Below, in pieces: positions 1-5,968 of a stretch of DNA of 14,361 bases. The notes below the pieces were generated by a model. That model ran no database searches and was not told the DNA's origin. It saw nothing but the letters and a program-made list of their open reading frames with translations. The DNA comes from JBDGSM01 sp042217615 (lineage in GTDB: Archaea; Nanohalarchaeota; Nanosalinia; Nanosalinales; Nanosalinaceae): the NCBI GenBank assembly GCA_042217615.1, contig JBDGSI010000001.1:1-14361 (forward strand), written 5' to 3'. Position 1 is the stretch's first letter. The number at the start of each line of letters is the position of its first letter. Position numbers and translations under genes: made by a program.

Positions 1-5
1 GAACA

Positions 6-11
6 TTTAAA
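6..11 (+). promoter_or_regulatory. TATA box, leaderless promoter of the Yip1-like gene
   Basis: TTTAAA is centred about 28 nt upstream of the ATG at 37. In archaea transcription starts roughly 25-30 nt downstream of the TATA centre, so the mRNA should begin at or next to the start codon. No Shine-Dalgarno sequence is visible between the box and the ATG. The same geometry recurs at 606, 1682, 3838 and 4201. Confidence 0.6.
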
Positions 12-36
12 GCCTTCCTCTCGGTAAACCAGTTCT

Positions 37-594
37 ATGTCAGGATTCTGGAGTAAAGTATCGGACGTGCATTTTTCACCAGACAAGTTTTTCGAAGAAG
101 TTAAAGGCGATGGAGTAGCTGAACCGGCGAAATTCGCCGCAAAGATGGGGCTGCTTTTCGGAGGCCTTTTATCCCTAATAGCAGTTTTACTCGGCCTGAC
201 AACCCATGGAGTGCCACCTCTCTCAGTGTTTTTTATCGCTGTAGCAGCCTTGATAGTCCTGCCTCTCTTCGTTCTAGCCGATACAATGTTTCAGGCTGGC
301 TTAGTACACCTAGCAGTTCTCTTTCTCGGTGAGAAAGACTTTAATAAGACCTACAATGCAGTAGCTTATCCTACAACAGCAATTATGACTTGGAGATGGA
401 TTCCCGGAATTAACATTCTGGCAGTACCGTACAACATATATCTTCAAACAAAAGGCCTTGAAACCCTCCACGAGATAAAGACCGGTAAGGCGCTTATAGC
501 TGCTATATGGCCGCTGATCTTCTGGATGGCGATCTCAAGTATCTTGATAGGAGGAATGGCTGCAGCCAGTTTCGTAATTGGATTAGAGGGTTGA
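37..594 (+). CDS. Yip1-domain-like multi-pass membrane protein
   Basis: This 185-residue integral membrane protein has a soluble N-terminus (about 1-35) and then about five hydrophobic segments near residues 38-55, 62-82, 85-98, 112-130 and 150-180. The pattern of short amphipathic head, buried His in a membrane helix (GLVHLAVLFLG, 89-98), then a Lys-Thr-aromatic stretch and a late GLETLHEI turn before the last hydrophobic block, resembles the Yip1 family (PF04893). In archaea that family is common and of unknown biochemical role. The ATG at 37 is chosen because a TATA box sits 28 nt upstream. The next gene starts 43 nt after the stop with its own TATA box, so the two are probably separate units. 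One AGGCCT lies at 162 and one at 453. The family call comes from sequence character only and is moderately sure; the function is unknown. Confidence 0.6.
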   Translation: MSGFWSKVSDVHFSPDKFFEEVKGDGVAEPAKFAAKMGLLFGGLLSLIAVLLGLTTHGVPPLSVFFIAVAALIVLPLFVLADTMFQAGLVHLAVLFLGEKDFNKTYNAVAYPTTAIMTWRWIPGINILAVPYNIYLQTKGLETLHEIKTGKALIAAIWPLIFWMAISSILIGGMAAASFVIGLEG

Positions 595-605
595 CTTGGA
601 ATTGG

Positions 606-612
606 TTAAAAA
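606..612 (+). promoter_or_regulatory. TATA box for the UPF0104-family gene
   Basis: TTAAAAA is centred 28 nt upstream of the ATG at 637. This predicts a leaderless mRNA. No ribosome binding site precedes the ATG. Confidence 0.55.
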
Positions 613-636
613 GAATCTCTTGAGAAGTTGTAATCT

Positions 637-1680
637 ATGCAGCTGCCAGTAAAGTCTGAGAGAGTTAAAAGCCTTCTCTGGTTTGGTTTAAGCACCGTCA
701 TATTTGCTTTTCTTACCCGTATGGCCGAGTTTGACAAGATTATGGATGCTTTAAGTCAGGCAGAACCGGTTTACCTCTTATTCTCTGGGTTGGCAGGGGC
801 TAGTGTCTTCCTTGTCTGGTCTGCAAACTGGTACAACTTTTTCAGCATCTCCAACATAAAATGTAGTTATAGTAGAACTGTTCAACTGTTCTCCGCCGGC
901 CAGTTTCTGAACTCGGTGACGCCTTTCGGGCAGTTCGGAGGACAGCCTTTCATGGCCTACCTTATCTCCAGTCGCTCGGATACATCCTACGAAAAATCAC
1001 TGGCAACGGTGATGTCCGCTGACCTGATCGCCTTAATACCATTAACAACTTTCGTGTTAACAGGATACTCCTACCTTGCGTTTACCGGAGACGTCTCAAG
1101 CAAGTTAACCCATATGTCAGCAGTAACATTTTCCCTGCTGCTCTTCGGCGTAACAATGATCTACATAGGCTGGTACAGAAACGGAAGCCTGGAGAAAACA
1201 GTCCTAACTATTTTCGAGAAAATGACAGAGATCACAGGGATCGGAGAACACCTTGTCGAAAAACTGGAGTCAAAACTGGAAAACATAGAGAAAACCTTCA
1301 AAACAGTCGGCGAAAACCCTTCAGCAGTACTCATATCACTTGGAATCGCCCATCTATCCTTCCTCATGAAAATGGCAGCATTCTACGGCGTCTTACTATC
1401 CCTGGGAATAGAAATGAGTTTCGTCCACCTAATGCTTCTAATCCCTCTCTCCGCACTAGCAAACTTCTCCATAACACCGGGCGGCGCAGGAACATTTGAA
1501 GCAGTTATGGCCGGATTAATAATGCTTTTCATCAACATTGAGTTCGCAACAGCGCTGATAGCAGCAATACTTTACAGAGCATCCACCTACTGGCTCGGCA
1601 TAATCATAGGATATCTTGGAATGACCTCACTAAACTACAACCTTAGCTCAGCAAAAGCAGTCAAGGAAAACATAAACTGA
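637..1680 (+). CDS. UPF0104 / LPG-synthase-TM family membrane protein (flippase-like)
   Basis: This 347-residue multi-pass membrane protein carries the two signatures of the lysylphosphatidylglycerol synthase TM region / YbhN / AglD C-terminal superfamily (PF03706). One is an N-x3-P-x-G-x2-GG-x-P segment at residues 92-104. The other is a PGGAGTFEA segment at 281-289 inside a late membrane hairpin. A basic N-terminus precedes the first helix (about 12-28), and a charged cytoplasmic stretch lies at about 180-227. Relatives are used in lipid or lipid-linked sugar handling, for example as domains of archaeal N-glycosylation enzymes; no soluble catalytic domain is fused here. The density of N-glycosylation sequons in the surface proteins further along makes a role in polyprenol or glycan handling attractive, but that is inference. 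The gene contains no AGGCCT and sits in the longest AGGCCT-free gap of the window. Confidence 0.8.
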   Translation: MQLPVKSERVKSLLWFGLSTVIFAFLTRMAEFDKIMDALSQAEPVYLLFSGLAGASVFLVWSANWYNFFSISNIKCSYSRTVQLFSAGQFLNSVTPFGQFGGQPFMAYLISSRSDTSYEKSLATVMSADLIALIPLTTFVLTGYSYLAFTGDVSSKLTHMSAVTFSLLLFGVTMIYIGWYRNGSLEKTVLTIFEKMTEITGIGEHLVEKLESKLENIEKTFKTVGENPSAVLISLGIAHLSFLMKMAAFYGVLLSLGIEMSFVHLMLLIPLSALANFSITPGGAGTFEAVMAGLIMLFINIEFATALIAAILYRASTYWLGIIIGYLGMTSLNYNLSSAKAVKENIN

Positions 1681-1681
1681 C

Positions 1682-1687
1682 TTAAAA
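1682..1687 (+). promoter_or_regulatory. TATA box upstream of small ORF and threonyl-tRNA synthetase leader
   Basis: TTAAAA is centred about 28 nt upstream of an ATG at 1713. That is the spacing seen at the confident leaderless genes in this window. It is the best promoter candidate between 1681 and the synthetase start at 1862. If it is the one used, the synthetase has a roughly 150-nt 5' leader. Confidence 0.45.
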
Positions 1688-1712
1688 CTAGCACTGAAAA
1701 AACCATATACCA

Positions 1713-1790
1713 ATGAAAGGTGGACGTTTTACCGGCAGGTCTAGAAAGACCTCACCACGCAACGCATTTTCCCAACCACGCCAGTCTTAA
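1713..1790 (+). CDS. Possible 25-residue basic leader peptide
   Basis: An ATG at 1713 opens 25 codons ending TAA at 1788-1790. The predicted product is very basic (Lys/Arg-rich, start MKGGRFTGRSRK, end FSQPRQS). It has no family I recognise and does not resemble a small ribosomal protein I can name. The only positive evidence is that the ATG falls exactly where a leaderless transcript from the TATA box at 1682 should begin. It could be a leader peptide for the downstream synthetase, but it has only two Thr codons, so classical Thr-codon attenuation is not suggested. It could also be an untranslated structured leader that happens to be open. Confidence 0.3.
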   Translation: MKGGRFTGRSRKTSPRNAFSQPRQS

Positions 1791-1861
1791 CTCTGGCTGC
1801 TCAAAATCTTTTCTACACAGCTCATGGAAGGCAGAAGGCCTTCACAAGGTGAAACTTTAGG
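1713..1861 (+). promoter_or_regulatory. Candidate structured 5' leader of the threonyl-tRNA synthetase gene
   Basis: The segment contains AGGTCT/AGACCT (1737-1742 with 1747-1752, loop AGAA), immediately followed by CACC (1753-1756) that can pair with GGTG at 1719-1722. It also holds GCCAG/CTGGC (1780-1784 with 1793-1797, 8-nt loop) and a 10-bp palindrome GAAGGCCTTC at 1834-1843. A Shine-Dalgarno AAGGTGA (1846-1852) ends 9 nt before the ATG at 1862. Most other first genes here are leaderless, so a leader of this length with local hairpins is a regulation candidate. I do not recognise it as a known riboswitch or T-box. Confidence 0.35.
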
Positions 1862-3814
1862 ATGATAGAAGTAGAACTACCGGACGGCTCGAAGATGGAA
1901 GTAGAGGAAAACAGCACAGTAGAAGACGTCGCCTATAAAATCGGCGAAGGCCTCGGAGACGACACAGTCGCCGGAAAAATAAACGGCGAACTCGCAGCCA
2001 AAGAGGAAGAAGTCAGCGACGGCGACCAATTAGAGATCGTGACAGATCAGAGCGATGAATACATCGAAGTCCTAAGACATTCAGCGGCGCACGTCTTCGC
2101 ACAGGCCTTGAAAAGGATTTACGGAGACCAGGTGAAGCTTACGATCGGGCCGTGGACCGACGAAGGATTCTACTACGACATCGAAGGCCTCGAGATCGAA
2201 CAGGAGGACTTCGAAGAGATAGAGGAAGAGATGGAGAATATCGTTGAGGAAGACCTCCGTATAGAGCGGGAGATGCTTGACAGAGAAGAAGCAGAGGAGT
2301 TCTTCGAGGAAAACGAATACAAGAGACAGATCCTCGAGGAAGAAGCCGCAGCCGAAGATCAAGGATCTTCTGGAGACACCACGGAAGACAAGGTGTCATT
2401 CTACACCCAGGGAGAGTTCAAGGATCTCTGTAAAGGCCCACACGTCTCCTCAACCGGAGAAATCGGTGGCTTCGCACTTCTCGAGATCGCAGGCGCCTAC
2501 TGGAGAGGCGATGAAGAAAACGAGATGCTCACCCGCGTTTATGGTACTGCGTTCCCAACCGAGGAAGAACTGGAAGAGTTCATGGAGAAACGCAGAGAGG
2601 CAGAGAAACGTGATCACCGCAGGATCGGCCAGCAGATGGATCTGTTCTCTGTTCCGGAACACGCTCCTGGAGCACCGCATTACCACAGAGCCGGGATGAT
2701 CATCAGAAGAGAGCTCGAAGAATACATAAGAGAGAAGAACGAGGAGCTTGGCTACGAAGAGGTCTGGACACCTGAGCTGAATAAAGCAGATCTCTGGAAG
2801 AAGACCGGGCACTATGAGGCCTTCAAGGAGGATGGCGAGATGTTTGCCTGGGAGCAGAACGACGAGGAATACGGCTTGAAGCCAATGAACTGCGCCAACC
2901 ACAGCCATATCTTCGACTCGAACACACGTAGCTACAAGGACCTCCCTATCAAGCTGTCTGAATTCGGAACTGTCAACAGGAACGAACAGAGCGGAGAGCT
3001 TTCAGGCCTTCTAAGAGTCCGGGTTTTGACTCAGGACGATGGCCACGCGTATATCAGGAAGGATCAGATTGAGGAAGAGATCAAAGCACATCTTGAGAAG
3101 ATCATCGAGATGTATGATGAGTTCGGCTTCGACGTCAACTTCATAATGGAGACCAAGCCTCCGAAGGCTCAGGGACCGGACGAGCTCTGGGAAGAGGCGG
3201 AGGCCTCTCTTGAGAACGCTATGGACGAGGTAGTCGGCGACTACGAGGTCAAGCCGGAAGAAGGCGCGTTCTACGGACCGAAGATCGGTGTAGAGGTCGA
3301 GGACGCGATCGGAAGAGAGTGGCAGCTTGGAACAGTACAGCTCGACTTCGTCATCCCGCGGAACTACGGACTGAAGTACCAGGGAGAGGACAACGAGGAA
3401 CACTACCCGGTCATGATCCACCGCGCGATCCTTGGAAGCATCGAACGTTTCATGGGAGTCATGATCGAACACTTCGCAGGAGACTTCCCAACCTGGCTCG
3501 CACCTGAACAGGTCAGAATCCTGCCGGTAACGGATGAAAACAAGGAATATGCTGAGAAGATCCAGGAAGAACTCTCCGACTTCAGGGTTGAGATTGAGGA
3601 TAGAAGCTGGACTGTCGGGAAGAAGATCCAGGCGGCACATGATGACAACGTGCCCTACATGCTGATCCTAGGAGATAATGAAGAGGAAGCCGAAAACCTC
3701 TCAGTAAGGGATAGAGAAGAACGTGAGGAGGATGATGTAGGTGTGGAAGAGTTCAGAGAGGCCTTGAGAGAAGAGGTCGAGGAGAAGAAGCTGAGACCTG
3801 AGTTCCTCGGCTAG
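1862..3814 (+). CDS. thrS: Threonyl-tRNA synthetase, bacterial-type with TGS and editing domains
   Basis: This 650-residue class II synthetase charges tRNA-Thr; E. coli ThrRS is about 642 residues. Residues 1-62 form a TGS domain. Residues 70-225 form the second additional domain that edits Ser-tRNA-Thr, with HSAAH (His73, His77) and DLCKGPH (Cys190). The catalytic core has the three zinc ligands expected of the family: Cys344 in the MNCANH motif, His395 in QDDGH, and His520 in HRAILGSIERF (motif 3). Motif 2 lies around residues 371-391. The anticodon-binding domain covers about 548-650. The editing domain is the bacterial type, not the D-aminoacyl-deacylase-like domain of many archaeal enzymes. 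The protein is extremely Glu-rich (for example 112-165), which fits a salt-in cytoplasm. The start is supported by AAGGTGA at 1846. A T-rich terminator follows. Confidence 0.96.
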   Translation: MIEVELPDGSKMEVEENSTVEDVAYKIGEGLGDDTVAGKINGELAAKEEEVSDGDQLEIVTDQSDEYIEVLRHSAAHVFAQALKRIYGDQVKLTIGPWTDEGFYYDIEGLEIEQEDFEEIEEEMENIVEEDLRIEREMLDREEAEEFFEENEYKRQILEEEAAAEDQGSSGDTTEDKVSFYTQGEFKDLCKGPHVSSTGEIGGFALLEIAGAYWRGDEENEMLTRVYGTAFPTEEELEEFMEKRREAEKRDHRRIGQQMDLFSVPEHAPGAPHYHRAGMIIRRELEEYIREKNEELGYEEVWTPELNKADLWKKTGHYEAFKEDGEMFAWEQNDEEYGLKPMNCANHSHIFDSNTRSYKDLPIKLSEFGTVNRNEQSGELSGLLRVRVLTQDDGHAYIRKDQIEEEIKAHLEKIIEMYDEFGFDVNFIMETKPPKAQGPDELWEEAEASLENAMDEVVGDYEVKPEEGAFYGPKIGVEVEDAIGREWQLGTVQLDFVIPRNYGLKYQGEDNEEHYPVMIHRAILGSIERFMGVMIEHFAGDFPTWLAPEQVRILPVTDENKEYAEKIQEELSDFRVEIEDRSWTVGKKIQAAHDDNVPYMLILGDNEEEAENLSVRDREEREEDDVGVEEFREALREEVEEKKLRPEFLG

Positions 3815-3815
3815 A

Positions 3816-3843
3816 ATTTTTTCTCTTTTTTACCTTGTTTTTT
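3816..3843 (+). terminator. T-rich terminator after thrS, overlapping the next promoter
   Basis: Three T runs (3818-3823, 3826-3831 and 3838-3843, broken by C/A/G) follow directly on the thrS stop codon. U tracts are the main element of archaeal intrinsic termination. No stable stem is needed or seen. The last run is also part of the TATA element of the next gene. Confidence 0.6.
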
Positions 3844-3845
3844 AA
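3838..3845 (+). promoter_or_regulatory. TATA box for the small two-helix membrane protein
   Basis: TTTTTTAA, with its TTTTAA part centred about 28 nt upstream of the ATG at 3871, supports that ATG over upstream in-frame TTG codons. It predicts a leaderless mRNA. Confidence 0.55.
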
Positions 3846-3870
3846 GGCCCTGTTCCTATTTTTTGTTGTA

Positions 3871-4176
3871 ATGACTTTGCAGGAGTATGAGGTTAAGCGT
3901 TTGGAGCTTTTTTCGTTTGGGAAGCTGGCTGCTGGTTTTGCGGCTTTGTTTGGTTTTGCCTCTGGTCTGCTGTATTTCCCTGTTGCCGTGTTTCTAAGTA
4001 GCAGCGGCTTTGGTTCCATGGTTTTAGGTGTTTTCCAGACATTGGGTTTTTCGCTGGTAGCCGGCTTTGTGTACGCTGGTGTAGGGTTTTTCGCAGGAGT
4101 TGTATACGGTTATTTCTACAACCTGTTGTCTGAGGAGGTTGGAGGCCTTGAAATGGTTATGGATGTTGAAGGTTAA
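3871..4176 (+). CDS. Small two-helix membrane protein, DUF3566-like
   Basis: This 101-residue protein has a short polar N-terminus with an EYEVKRLELFSFGKLA motif. Two long hydrophobic segments follow (about 20-43 and 50-80), the second ending in GVVYGYFYNLLSEEVGGLEMVMDVE. The layout of a membrane helix pair followed by YN-L-x4-GG-[IL]-E near the C-terminus is what I associate with small prokaryotic membrane proteins of the DUF3566 type, whose function is unknown. An in-frame TTG at 3835 would add 12 residues, but it lies inside the T tract and TATA element, so the ATG is preferred. Codons are strikingly T-ending (GTT, TTT, GGT) compared with thrS upstream. AGGCCT occurs at 4143. Confidence 0.6.
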   Translation: MTLQEYEVKRLELFSFGKLAAGFAALFGFASGLLYFPVAVFLSSSGFGSMVLGVFQTLGFSLVAGFVYAGVGFFAGVVYGYFYNLLSEEVGGLEMVMDVEG

Positions 4177-4200
4177 CCCGGATTTCTTCAGTTACGTTCA

Positions 4201-4206
4201 TTTAAA
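4201..4206 (+). promoter_or_regulatory. TATA box for the S19e - PDCD5 - L39e - aIF6 block
   Basis: TTTAAA is centred about 29 nt upstream of the ATG at 4233. It fixes the S19e start there and predicts a leaderless first cistron. Genes further along the block have Shine-Dalgarno sequences instead. Confidence 0.6.
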
Positions 4207-4232
4207 AGTTTTTGACCAGTTTTTGGGTGTGT

Positions 4233-4640
4233 ATGACGAATGTTTATGATGTTAGAGCTGAGCCTTTGATTGAGGCTGCTGCGGAGGATTTGGAGGATGA
4301 TATTGAAACTCCTGACTGGTCGGAATATGTGAAGACCGGGGTTCATAAGGAGAAGCCTCCAGAACAGGAGAACTGGTACCATATCAGAGCTGCTGCAGTC
4401 CTGCGCAAAATATACATGGATGGACCTCTAGGTGTTTCCCGTCTCCGAACGATTTACGGAGGTAAGAGAGGAAGCGGCCACGGTCCAAACCATCATGGAA
4501 AGGCCTCAGGAAAAGTTATCAGAACCGTATTACAGAAGCTTGAAGAAGAAGGCCTTGTAGAGGAAGAAGAAGGTGAAGGCCGTAAGATCACTGATAAAGG
4601 GAAAAGCTTCTTGGATGAGAAGTCCGAAGAGTTAGAATAG
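4233..4640 (+). CDS. rps19e: 30S ribosomal protein S19e
   Basis: This 135-residue small-subunit protein is found only in archaea and eukaryotes. The family core is plain: an N-terminal TNVYDV-x-A-x2-LI helix, then W-x3-VKTGVHKE-x-PPE-x2-WY-x-RAA, then LRKIY-x-DGPLGVSRLRT-x-YGG, with a basic SGKVIRTVLQKLE helix and a GR-x-IT-x-KG-x-SFLDE ending. The ATG at 4233 matches the family N-terminus. An in-frame TTG at 4212 would add a non-conserved stretch and lies between the TATA box and the predicted transcription start, so it is rejected. It heads the translation block, followed 34 nt later by the PDCD5-like gene. Confidence 0.96.
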   Translation: MTNVYDVRAEPLIEAAAEDLEDDIETPDWSEYVKTGVHKEKPPEQENWYHIRAAAVLRKIYMDGPLGVSRLRTIYGGKRGSGHGPNHHGKASGKVIRTVLQKLEEEGLVEEEEGEGRKITDKGKSFLDEKSEELE

Positions 4641-4661
4641 ATGGACTTCGATCCCTTCCTT

Positions 4662-4668
4662 GAGGTGG
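4662..4668 (+). promoter_or_regulatory. Shine-Dalgarno that sets a TTG start for the PDCD5-like gene
   Basis: GAGGTGG ends 6 nt before a TTG at 4675. That TTG gives a protein beginning PDEEELEKLREQK, as expected for the family. The upstream in-frame TTG at 4660 overlaps the Shine-Dalgarno itself and would add five atypical residues. Confidence 0.7.
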
Positions 4669-4674
4669 AAAAGC

Positions 4675-4986
4675 TTGCCTGATGAAGAAGAGCTTGAGAA
4701 GCTTCGGGAGCAGAAGAAAGAAGAGCTCAGTGAAAGAGAAAGTCAGGAAGAGGATAGGAAAGATCAGATAAAGCAGCTGGCCTCCCAGTACCTTACAAAA
4801 GAAGCACGGTCCCGGCTTGCAAACATCAGGGCGGCAGACCCGGAGAAGGCCTCAGCCGTTGAAGCACAGGTAGCCCGGCTTGGAAGAGCAGGCCAGATTG
4901 ATAAACTGGATGACGGCCAGTTGAAGAATATCCTGAGATCGATTCAGGAGGAAGGAGATAAAACCGATATAAAGTTTCGCAGATAA
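4675..4986 (+). CDS. PDCD5-family DNA-binding protein
   Basis: This 103-residue protein begins at TTG. An acidic and charged helical N-terminus (EEELEKLREQKKEEL) is followed by the compact three-helix PDCD5/TFAR19 core. The core shows QYLTKEARSRLANIRAADPEKA (about 46-67), VE-x2-VARL-x-RAGQI-x-KLDD-x-QLK-x-IL, and a basic DIKFRR tail. Archaeal members bind nucleic acid in vitro, but their cellular role is unsettled. Its place directly after S19e and before L39e is the conserved archaeal order and supports the call. Start choice rests on the GAGGTGG at 4662. Confidence 0.92.
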   Translation: MPDEEELEKLREQKKEELSERESQEEDRKDQIKQLASQYLTKEARSRLANIRAADPEKASAVEAQVARLGRAGQIDKLDDGQLKNILRSIQEEGDKTDIKFRR

Positions 4987-5025
4987 AAAATACTGTTTCC
5001 AAAAACAAGGAGTGTGAAAAAATTA

Positions 5026-5199
5026 ATGAGTTCCAACAAGTCCAAAGGATTAAAGAAAAGGCTTGCCAAAGCCGCAAATACAGCAAAATCTGCGCCTCGC
5101 TGGGTATCCCTCAAGGCCTACGGCCTTGACAAGGCTTCAAAGAAGTCTATCAAGCCTAGAAGCAGCAGGCACTGGAGAAGAAGCAGCCTTGACGAGTAA
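5026..5199 (+). CDS. rpl39e: 50S ribosomal protein L39e
   Basis: This 57-residue, strongly basic large-subunit protein lines the exit tunnel in archaeal and eukaryotic ribosomes. It begins MSSNKSKGLKKRLAKA and shows the family core of a P-x-WV-x-LK segment and the closing RHWRRSSLDE. The usual length is about 50; the extra residues lie between the Trp and the RHWRR motif. The ATG at 5026 matches the family start. An in-frame GTG at 5014 overlaps the Shine-Dalgarno AAGGAGTG (5007-5014) and is not used here. In most archaea L31e follows this gene; here aIF6 follows after 72 nt. Confidence 0.93.
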   Translation: MSSNKSKGLKKRLAKAANTAKSAPRWVSLKAYGLDKASKKSIKPRSSRHWRRSSLDE

Positions 5200-5221
5200 A
5201 GGCCTTCTTCAAGCAGCAGAT

Positions 5222-5246
5222 AGGCAGTTTTCTGCCTGAATTTTTT
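5222..5246 (+). terminator. Hairpin plus T run between L39e and aIF6
   Basis: AGGCAG (5222-5227), a TTTT loop and CTGCCT (5232-5237) form a perfect 6-bp stem. Six T follow at 5241-5246. This looks like a bacterial-style intrinsic terminator inside an operon-like block. aIF6 has no TATA box at the usual distance, only a weak GAGGTCA (5255-5261) before its ATG, so the element may attenuate instead of fully stopping transcription. Confidence 0.4.
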
Positions 5247-5271
5247 CTTGGCGGAGAGGTCACGGTTTTTT

Positions 5272-5922
5272 ATGGAGATTAAAAGATATGACTATCTGGG
5301 GAACAGCAGCACAGGATTTTACGCAACCGTTACTAATGAATACGCTGTCTTCCCACCAGAGTTCAAGGATAACAGGAAGAGCGTTTTTGATGTAGACTCT
5401 GTAGAGACTTTTGTCAATAGGACGCGTCTTGTAGGCCTTTTCACTGCCGGAAACTCTAACTGCCTGCTTGTTCCAAGTGAGGTAACCGATAGAGAGAAGG
5501 ATAATCTTCGGAAAGCCAGTATAGAGTTTGCAGAGCTTGATACACGAGACAATGCTTTAGGAAACCTTGTACTGGCTAATGATAAAGGAGCTGTCATCAG
5601 TGAGAAGATTGAGTCCGAGAAAGATGTTATAGAGGAGGCCTTGGATGTTCCTGTGACTGTGGCCAGGATTGCAGGGGTCAAAAACCCTGGGGTATGCGGA
5701 GAGGCCAATTCTAAAGGCGTTCTTATTCACAGGGAGGCAGATGAGGATGATGCTGAGACCGTGAAGAAGGCCTTGAATGTGGAACGTGTGGATATCGGTA
5801 CTGTGGAAATGGGTTCTCCCTTCATCGGTTCAGGGCTTCTGGCAACGGATAAAGGTATTTTAACCGGTGAAAGCACTACCGGTCCCGAGGTTGGAAGGAT
5901 TGACCGGACTTTAATCGTGTAA
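5272..5922 (+). CDS. eif6: Translation initiation factor aIF6 (ribosome anti-association factor)
   Basis: This 216-residue protein is the normal family length of about 220. The IF6 fold is a pentameric ring of alpha-beta repeats that binds the large subunit and blocks premature joining of the small subunit. Repeated signatures are seen: N-x4-GFYATVTNEYAVFPPE (10-29), ALGNLVLANDKGAVIS (about 96-111), a central GVCGEANSKGVLIH, then DIGTVEMGSPFIGSGLLATDKGILTGESTTGPEVGRID near the C-terminus. The in-frame TTG at 5248 would add eight residues across the Shine-Dalgarno-like GAGGTCA, so the ATG at 5272 is preferred. The last gene of the translation block, it ends just before a T run and the pilus genes. 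Confidence 0.95.
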   Translation: MEIKRYDYLGNSSTGFYATVTNEYAVFPPEFKDNRKSVFDVDSVETFVNRTRLVGLFTAGNSNCLLVPSEVTDREKDNLRKASIEFAELDTRDNALGNLVLANDKGAVISEKIESEKDVIEEALDVPVTVARIAGVKNPGVCGEANSKGVLIHREADEDDAETVKKALNVERVDIGTVEMGSPFIGSGLLATDKGILTGESTTGPEVGRIDRTLIV

Positions 5923-5929
5923 CTGACTG

Positions 5930-5939
5930 TTTTTTATTT
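5930..5939 (+). promoter_or_regulatory. T-rich element: aIF6 terminator and weak TATA box of the pilus platform gene
   Basis: TTTTTTATTT follows the aIF6 stop by 7 nt. The T run fits archaeal termination. The TTATTT part is about 33 nt upstream of the ATG at 5969, which would give a very short leader. Both readings are possible; the spacing to the ATG is looser than at the other leaderless genes. Confidence 0.4.
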
Positions 5940-5968
5940 CGGAAATCCGTCTATGTTTTAATGTCGGG

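Noticed and set aside
1719..1797. Known riboswitch or T-box upstream of thrS
   Set aside because: The hairpins do not match any conserved core I can recognise, and no specifier/antiterminator arrangement is visible.
2081..3648. Several ORFs of 80-210 codons opposite thrS
   Set aside because: They arise from the GAG/GAA-rich thrS coding strand, which yields open CTC/TTC-rich antisense frames; thrS itself is fully conserved here.
4641..4682. 13-codon ATG ORF directly after the S19e stop
   Set aside because: It overlaps the Shine-Dalgarno and start of the PDCD5-like gene in another frame and has no signal of its own.
5222..5246. Remnant of an L31e gene in the L39e - aIF6 gap
   Set aside because: Only 72 nt are available and no frame there resembles L31e; the stretch is better read as hairpin plus T run.
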